A DNA stretch of 64,000 nucleotides from CAYNST01 sp964546435 (lineage in GTDB: Bacteria; Pseudomonadota; Gammaproteobacteria; Pseudomonadales; Cellvibrionaceae), in contig CAZJKJ010000006.1 in assembly GCA_964546435.1 (NCBI GenBank), positions 1-64,000 of the forward strand, in the 5' to 3' direction. This document shows, piece after piece, positions 58,894 to 64,000 of the stretch (positions are counted from its first letter, which is position 1; every line of letters begins with the position of its first letter). A program made the position numbers and the translations under genes. The notes under the pieces are model-generated. The model worked only from the letters and a program-made list of their open reading frames with translations. It did no database searches and was not told the origin of the DNA.

Positions 58894-61536
58894 ATGAAAT
58901 TAGACTGCCGAAGAGCACTCATCTGGAGTGCCGTTATTTCCCTGCTGTCGGCCTGCCAGACCAGTCCGGAAATACCGGCTGCCAGTGACGACGCCGACGT
59001 CGCCAAAGCCATGATTCGCGCACCCGTGCAAAAAGGGTTTACGTTGAATGAGAAAGGTTACTTCCAGAATCAGGGCGTGGGCATTATGGTCTTTCAGGAC
59101 CAGTCCCCGGAGAGCCACCAGAGTGGCCTGATCATGGTGACTCACGGCACCAGGCTGGCGTCCAACGGCGATATCCGGCTGGAAGCGACGCCGGGACAAT
59201 GGTCGCCCGTGCCGAAAGTGCTGGAGCGGCGAGTCGATGAAGCGTCTGGCGAGATCATCACGCGGCTCGCTTATCCGAACGAAGAGCAGCATCGTAAGGG
59301 CTTCAACCCGCTGGATTACCCCGATCTGGAACTGGTTTACGAGGTGCGCGTTAAAGCCGCCGGCGATGTCATTAAGGTGACGGTAGATCTGGATCAGCCT
59401 TTACCCCGCGCGCTGGCGGGCAGGATTGGATTCGGGCTGGAGCTGTACCCCGCCGATCTGTTCGGCCACTCCTGGTATATGGACAGCAAGACGGGTCTGT
59501 TTCCGCGACAACCCTATGGCGTCACGGTCAAAAATTCCAAATCCTGGTCCAGGCCATCGCCGGAAATAGTCGCCACGGGATCGCTGAAGGGTTTGCGTCC
59601 CCTTGCCAATCACCGGGCCGAGGCGCGGCCGCTGGCTGTTGGCCGACAGCTCACCGTCGCGCCTGAGTCCGAGACGCTGCGCGTGCAGATTTCCAGCAAA
59701 GGTGAGCCCCTGGAGTTGCTTGATGGCCGAGTCCAGCACCAGAACGGCTGGTTTGTGGTGCGCAGCGACATCCGCCCGGGCGTGACCAAGAATGCGGTGC
59801 AATGGGAGATCCGGCCGAATGTTGTCGATCGCTGGATGCCGCCCCCGGTGATCCAGCACTCCATGGTGGGATATCACCCCAACCAGCGCAAAGTGGCGGT
59901 CATAGAAGCGGACCCGCGAGACGTGGTGGGCGCAGTTCAGTTGCGTCGGCTTTCCCCCAGCGGCGAGCATCAGACGGTGCTCGCTGCTCAGCCGGACGAG
60001 TGGGGCGAGTTTTTGCGGTCGCGGTATTTCCACTTCGATTTCAGTGAGGTTCGCACCTCCGGTCTCTATCAGCTTGTCCTCGGGGAGCAGGCGAGCCGAC
60101 CGTTCCGGATCGCCAACGATGTTTTCGATCAGAACGTCTGGCAGCCGACGCTGGATTATTTTCTGCCCATCCAGATGGGCCATATGCGGGTGAAGGAGAA
60201 GTATCGACTCTGGCATGACGCCAGTCATCTCGACGATGCCCTCATGGCGCCGGTGAACATCAATCATTTCGACGGTTATGTCCAGGGCCCCTCGACCCTC
60301 ACTCGCTTCAAGCCGCTGCAACATGTGCCGGGTCTCGCCCAGGGCGGCTGGTACGATGCGGGTGATGAGGATTTCCGCATCGAGTCCCAGACCGCCGAGA
60401 TATTTATTCTCAGTGCCATCTATGAAGAGTTCGCCGTGCGTCATGACAACACGCTGGTCAACCAGAAAATGAAACTGGTGGAGCTGCGCGAGCCGGACGG
60501 GCAGCCGGATATCCTGCAGCAGATCGACCACGGGTTATTGAGTGTGGTTGGCGGCTACGAGGCATTGGGGCGACTGTATCGCGGCATTATCGTGCCGACT
60601 TTGACGCAATATGTAATGGGCGGAGATTTTGCCGGCCAGACCGACAACCGCATCTACCATTCGGGGATGGCCGAAACGGCAAAAAGCCGGGATCGGCTCG
60701 GCGACCGCTCGGGGTTGCCGGATGATCGCTGGGTCTTCACTGAAAACAATCCCGCCCGGGAATTCGACGCGATTGCCAACATTACCGCCAGCGTCAACCC
60801 GATGCGGGATTTCAACCCCGCGCGGGCCGAAGCCGCCCTGCGCGCCGCCACGGAGCTGTGGTGGGTCAACCGGCCGGTGGACGACGATCACGTGCGCCGC
60901 AACAAGATCCGCGCCGCCGTGGAGCTGTTCCTGGTCACGGGCTCCGACGAATACCGCCAGTATCTGCTGAGCGAACGTGAGTTTATCGCCGGCGATATCC
61001 GGGGCGTCGGCTGGGCGGTGGCGCGGGCAGTGCATCAGCTGGGCGATGCGGAACTGGTCGCCACCATGCGCAGCGCCGCTGCCGAGTACTATCGGGAAGT
61101 CGAACAGTCGATGCAGAACACCCCCTACGGGCTGGATTTTGAAATGCAGCTGTGGGGCCGGGGATGGACCCTTCAGCAGCAGGGCGTGCAGCACTATTTT
61201 CTGCACCGCGCCTTTCCCGAGGAATTCGGTCGGGAGTATCTGCTGAACGTGTTGCATTACGTGCTGGGCACCAACCCCGGCTCCAATAATCAGTCCTATG
61301 TATCCGGCGTGGGAGCCAAATCCAAGACATCCGCCTACGGCATGAACCGGATGGACTACGGGTATATCCCCGGCGGCGTGGTGGTGGGCACTGCGTTGAT
61401 CCAGCCGGACTTTCCCGAACTGAAGGAATTCCCGTTTCTTTGGCAGCAGTCTGAATACGTGCTGGGTGGCGGTGCGAGCAATTTCATGTTCCTCGCCCTC
61501 GCCGCGCACCATCTGTTGAATGGCGGGGATTTGTAG
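58894..61536 (+). CDS. GH9-family glycoside hydrolase lipoprotein
   Basis: 880 residues. Lipoprotein signal 'IWSAVISLLSACQTS' (Cys21). A beta-sandwich region (about 30-320), an Ig-like cellulase N-terminal domain (about 330-410, 'RYFHFDFSEVRTSGLYQL') and a GH9 (alpha/alpha)6 barrel (about 420-880). Catalytic-site Asp residues are in 'GGWYDAGDEDF' (about residue 485), and the acid Glu is probably E853 in 'WQQSEYVLGGGASNF'. 'HYVLGTNPGSNNQSYVSGVG' (outline: LGTNP...SYVSG) is a GH9 signature. It cleaves beta-1,4-glucan or related glycans at the outer membrane or cell surface. The extra N-terminal domain may bind sugar. Confidence 0.87.
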   Translation: MKLDCRRALIWSAVISLLSACQTSPEIPAASDDADVAKAMIRAPVQKGFTLNEKGYFQNQGVGIMVFQDQSPESHQSGLIMVTHGTRLASNGDIRLEATPGQWSPVPKVLERRVDEASGEIITRLAYPNEEQHRKGFNPLDYPDLELVYEVRVKAAGDVIKVTVDLDQPLPRALAGRIGFGLELYPADLFGHSWYMDSKTGLFPRQPYGVTVKNSKSWSRPSPEIVATGSLKGLRPLANHRAEARPLAVGRQLTVAPESETLRVQISSKGEPLELLDGRVQHQNGWFVVRSDIRPGVTKNAVQWEIRPNVVDRWMPPPVIQHSMVGYHPNQRKVAVIEADPRDVVGAVQLRRLSPSGEHQTVLAAQPDEWGEFLRSRYFHFDFSEVRTSGLYQLVLGEQASRPFRIANDVFDQNVWQPTLDYFLPIQMGHMRVKEKYRLWHDASHLDDALMAPVNINHFDGYVQGPSTLTRFKPLQHVPGLAQGGWYDAGDEDFRIESQTAEIFILSAIYEEFAVRHDNTLVNQKMKLVELREPDGQPDILQQIDHGLLSVVGGYEALGRLYRGIIVPTLTQYVMGGDFAGQTDNRIYHSGMAETAKSRDRLGDRSGLPDDRWVFTENNPAREFDAIANITASVNPMRDFNPARAEAALRAATELWWVNRPVDDDHVRRNKIRAAVELFLVTGSDEYRQYLLSEREFIAGDIRGVGWAVARAVHQLGDAELVATMRSAAAEYYREVEQSMQNTPYGLDFEMQLWGRGWTLQQQGVQHYFLHRAFPEEFGREYLLNVLHYVLGTNPGSNNQSYVSGVGAKSKTSAYGMNRMDYGYIPGGVVVGTALIQPDFPELKEFPFLWQQSEYVLGGGASNFMFLALAAHHLLNGGDL

Positions 61537-61587
61537 TCCCCAGGGTCTGTAAGAAAAGTCGTCGAGCGCAGGCACTTTTCGTAGCGC

Positions 61588-63354
61588 CTAACCCAACTCC
61601 GGGTCCTCGCCATGCAAGCGGGATTCGGCAGTGGGCAGGCGCACGCAAAAGCGGGCGCCTTTGATATCCAGAGCAGAATATTTCAGCACGGATTTGCGGG
61701 ATTGCCGGTTCACTTCCAGCGTCCATTCCGGCTTGAAGGGGCTGGCCGGGTCCAGCAGGGTGGTGCCGGCATCGTCAAAATCTGCAAATACGTGGGTCCG
61801 CGGATAAACGGTGGCGGAAACTTCCACCGTGTCGATCTTCGCGGAAAATTCCCAGGCCAAAGATTCCGCCGAGCTTTGCTCATTAAGCTCCCGCATCATC
61901 GGCCGGCCATTTTCATTGCGACGTTCGATGACTTTGGTGAACACCTTGCCATCAGCAAGCGCCACCCGCACCGTCGAGGTGTATTCACGGTTGTCGATAT
62001 TTTCGATTCGGATAGTGCCCTGATAGCCCTTGACGATCTCACTGACAAAAAACAGGCCCAGCCCCTTTCCGTGGTGTTCCTTGGCCCGCCGGGTGGAATA
62101 GCCCAGCTGGAAAATCTGTTCCTTATCTTCATCGCGGATATGGGGCCCGCGGTTATAAACCGCAAACTCGATGCAGCCGGCGCGTTGCAGCAACTGCACA
62201 GCGATGCGGTCGGTCTTCTGGCGGAAGCGGGTTTTGCCGGAAAAAAACTGGGCGTTCTTGACGAGGTTTTCCAGCAGCAGGATCACGTGGTTCTCATTGC
62301 CCAGCAGATGCTCGGTGCGGTCCAGTTGAATGCGGAACTGGTCGCTTTCAAAAAATTCCGGCACTTCCCCGTTGGCGACATTCCCGTAATACGCCTGGCG
62401 AACCTGCTCGATCATGTGGTCCATTTGATCGGTCTGCAGATACGGCCCCATGGCCTTGATGGCCGCATAACCGGGGAGAAAAATCGGTGCGTCCTGGGAT
62501 TCGGGTTTGCCCGGCAGTGGCGGTGGTGCCTGCTCGGAGGCCGGCGCGGCTTCAGCCCGGTTGAGTTCGATCTGGTAGTAACGCTCCTCGCTTTCAATCA
62601 ACTGATTGCCGATGTGCAGGGCGATATTGTCGGTGGTCGACAGATCCAGCAGGTCCCACAGATATTTCATTGCCTGCAAGGCCTGCTGGGAGCCGCTGTT
62701 GGGGTTATTGGGCAGGCCGAAGCGATGGGTATCGGACAGCGAGCCCTGAATCAGCAATTGCTGGTTTTCTTCCGTGGCGGCATGTTCAAGCGCAGCCCGG
62801 ACGATGTCGTAGCTGATGACGCCGTTGTGGCGGATCTCGGCGGCGATGCTTTTGAAGTGCAGGAATTTTTCGTCGTACTCGATCTGCTCGATCAGCCGGT
62901 CGCTGATAAACCGCTTGAGCTTGTCGGCGTGGTCCGAATAAATATGAGAGCGCTGCTGCAGACGTTTGCGACTCTGCCAGGCGTACTGCAATTCCTGTTC
63001 GAGTTTCTCGATATTTTTCTGGGTGGCGCGCTGCTGCAGGAAAAAGCGGCGGATATCGTAAATCAGGGTCACCCCGACCATCACCGCCAGCACCGCAACC
63101 GCGATATTGCCGGGGCGAATGCCAAACCAGGTGTCGGCATAAAACCAGTCGGTCTGCTGCAAGGCGATAAACGCGCCCATCAGGGCCAGCGACGAGACCG
63201 GGCTGAGCCACGGGTAGGACAGGTCGATCTTCAGCGGCTTTTTATCGGCCACCGGTTTGCCGGTGCGGCGCAGCTGGGAGAAGGTCTCGACGCGGTCTTC
63301 CGGCAGTTCATCGAGGGCGGTATCGCCGCCCAAATCCTCCCGACGGGCGTTCAC
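61588..63354 (-). CDS. Sensor histidine kinase with two membrane segments, atypical dimerisation region
   Basis: 588 residues from a GTG at 63354, whose GTGA overlaps the response-regulator stop and which has GGGGAG seven bases upstream; a TTG at 63381 is the alternative. Two hydrophobic segments ('SSLALMGAFIALQQT' and 'IAVAVLAVMVGVTLIYDI') are followed by a coiled coil. The C-terminal HATPase has 'LLLENLVKNAQFF' (N box), 'EDKEQIFQLGYSTRR' and 'HHGKGLGLFFVSEIV' (G2). No standard H-E-L-R-T-P box is seen; 'AAEIRHNGVIS' in the helical region is the best candidate for the phospho-His. Partner of the response regulator immediately upstream. Confidence 0.82.
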   Translation of the reverse strand: MNARREDLGGDTALDELPEDRVETFSQLRRTGKPVADKKPLKIDLSYPWLSPVSSLALMGAFIALQQTDWFYADTWFGIRPGNIAVAVLAVMVGVTLIYDIRRFFLQQRATQKNIEKLEQELQYAWQSRKRLQQRSHIYSDHADKLKRFISDRLIEQIEYDEKFLHFKSIAAEIRHNGVISYDIVRAALEHAATEENQQLLIQGSLSDTHRFGLPNNPNSGSQQALQAMKYLWDLLDLSTTDNIALHIGNQLIESEERYYQIELNRAEAAPASEQAPPPLPGKPESQDAPIFLPGYAAIKAMGPYLQTDQMDHMIEQVRQAYYGNVANGEVPEFFESDQFRIQLDRTEHLLGNENHVILLLENLVKNAQFFSGKTRFRQKTDRIAVQLLQRAGCIEFAVYNRGPHIRDEDKEQIFQLGYSTRRAKEHHGKGLGLFFVSEIVKGYQGTIRIENIDNREYTSTVRVALADGKVFTKVIERRNENGRPMMRELNEQSSAESLAWEFSAKIDTVEVSATVYPRTHVFADFDDAGTTLLDPASPFKPEWTLEVNRQSRKSVLKYSALDIKGARFCVRLPTAESRLHGEDPELG

Positions 63355-64000
63355 AAAGACGCTCCCCGCACTGGCTTCCAACAGTAGGCGCCCTCATCCC
63401 CAAAGGTCACTATGCCCTGACCCGCCTTACACAGGGCGAGAAAGCCCGGTTTGCCCAATTGTTCCGTCACTTGTTCGAACGATTGGCGCAGGGTGCGGAT
63501 GTGCTGGCGGTAACTGGCGTAGTTGAAATTGTCCGCTTCGAGGCGATCGCCAATCTGGGAGGTGGTGAGCGGGCGCGGCGAGGCTTCCACCAGAAACCGC
63601 AGGATTTTGCGCGGAATGGGTGCCAGTGGGCGCTTGCTGTTGCGGGGGTTCATCAACCGCTGGCCACACCAGTAGACCTCCCAGGTCGTCAGGTCGATGG
63701 ACAGATCGTCCTGGCGTATCCAGTCGTTCTCCCGGGAGACCGCCTGATCGGTGCGCAGGGCCACCTGTCGCAGCGCCGCCTTGATGCGCCAGCACAGCAC
63801 CGCCTCAATGTTCTGCTGATGCTTGGCAATAAAATCCCGGGTTTCGGTGCGTTCCAGCGCGTGTTGCTCAATGCCGGTGCCGCTGTATTCGGACAGATAG
63901 ATGATGGGCAACGCTGGCCATTTGCGCACCAGGGCGCGAGACACCGTAAAGCCGGCTTCGTCATTGCCGTTCATGTTGGCGTCGAGGATGGCGATGTGCG
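63351..64000 (-). CDS. Response regulator with winged-helix DNA-binding domain (5' end outside window)
   Basis: At least 216 residues; the frame is open to the right edge, where 'HIAILDANMNGND' continues a receiver domain, so the ATG at 63974 is internal. The Asp in 'AILDANMNG' is the expected phospho-acceptor, and 'PIIYLSEYSG' is the following strand and loop. The C-terminal half is an OmpR/PhoB-type winged helix ('LTTSQIGDRLEADNFNYASYRQHIRTLRQ' in outline: IGDRLEADNF...RQHIRTLRQSF). It controls genes in response to the kinase encoded just downstream, with a 4-base overlap. Confidence 0.85.
   Translation of the reverse strand, partial: HIAILDANMNGNDEAGFTVSRALVRKWPALPIIYLSEYSGTGIEQHALERTETRDFIAKHQQNIEAVLCWRIKAALRQVALRTDQAVSRENDWIRQDDLSIDLTTWEVYWCGQRLMNPRNSKRPLAPIPRKILRFLVEASPRPLTTSQIGDRLEADNFNYASYRQHIRTLRQSFEQVTEQLGKPGFLALCKAGQGIVTFGDEGAYCWKPVRGASL

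Noticed and set aside
61612..63387. 591-codon plus-strand frame opposite the histidine kinase
   Set aside because: Antisense shadow; the opposite frame has HATPase motifs and a coupled response regulator, while this one shows only compositional bias.

Overview
The window comes from the chromosome of a GC-rich gammaproteobacterium. The hemX-hemY pair, the yjfIJKLMC operon, serA and rpiA all point to that class. A polyserine-linked secreted esterase, a GH9 lipoprotein, a tryptophan halogenase and a double-propeller hybrid sensor kinase suggest a marine or soil polysaccharide degrader of the Cellvibrionales type (Saccharophagus, Teredinibacter, Cellvibrio, Gilvimarinus). That placement is inference from gene content; there is no rRNA or other phylogenetic marker here.

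Layout. 1-1972: end of hemX, then hemY. 1982-4499: LysR regulator divergent from azoR-pirin. 4550-7440: small membrane peptide, a stand-alone lpxC, an FHA protein and a lipoprotein. 7611-12663: a MITE-like inverted repeat that carries the start codon of a 1659-residue propeller/histidine kinase/receiver/GAF/GGDEF protein. 12691-14592: Sfp-type phosphopantetheinyl transferase, a 17-bp tandem repeat and an alpha/beta hydrolase. 14598-16982: thioesterase, serA and rpiA. 17190-19593: FAD-Rieske oxidoreductase and an NAD(P)-binding epimerase-like protein. 19664-23860: yjfC-M-L-K-J-I on the minus strand (ATP-grasp, DUF1190, DUF350, DUF2491, PspA, DUF2170), divergent from a small DUF6471-like regulator across a promoter full of CTTTACA-type inverted repeats. 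24306-29615: quinone-reductase-like dehydrogenase, OxyR, tryptophan halogenase and MFS transporter. 29843-37925: ExoD, an RND adaptor-permease pair, a YihY/BrkB protein, a lipoprotein serine hydrolase and a small secreted protein. 37985-39589: SGNH esterase with malectin-like domain, polyserine linker and GlyGly-CTERM-like tail.

40984-50280 is a compact, visibly AT-richer six-gene operon: C5 cytosine methyltransferase, Vsr-type nickase, MORC/MutL-like GHKL ATPase, Z1-domain ATPase, PD-(D/E)XK (DUF4420) nuclease and AIPR protein. Genes overlap or abut throughout. This is a restriction-modification-like defence island of the paraMORC/Z1 class, predicted from gene neighbourhoods but with poorly known mechanism. 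It lies between two gene-poor stretches (39590-40983 and 50281-50742). The left one holds a candidate divergent gene broken by a single amber codon next to the methyltransferase start.

50743-64000 returns to host-like sequence: a DUF3015/DUF4105 pair with a terminator hairpin inside the start of the second gene, a LysR regulator divergent from YceI-pirin, an unrecognised 389-codon gene, a nucleotidyltransferase divergent from a metallophosphoesterase, a GH9 lipoprotein, and a response regulator-histidine kinase pair cut by the window end. No rRNA, tRNA, CRISPR array or intact insertion sequence was seen.
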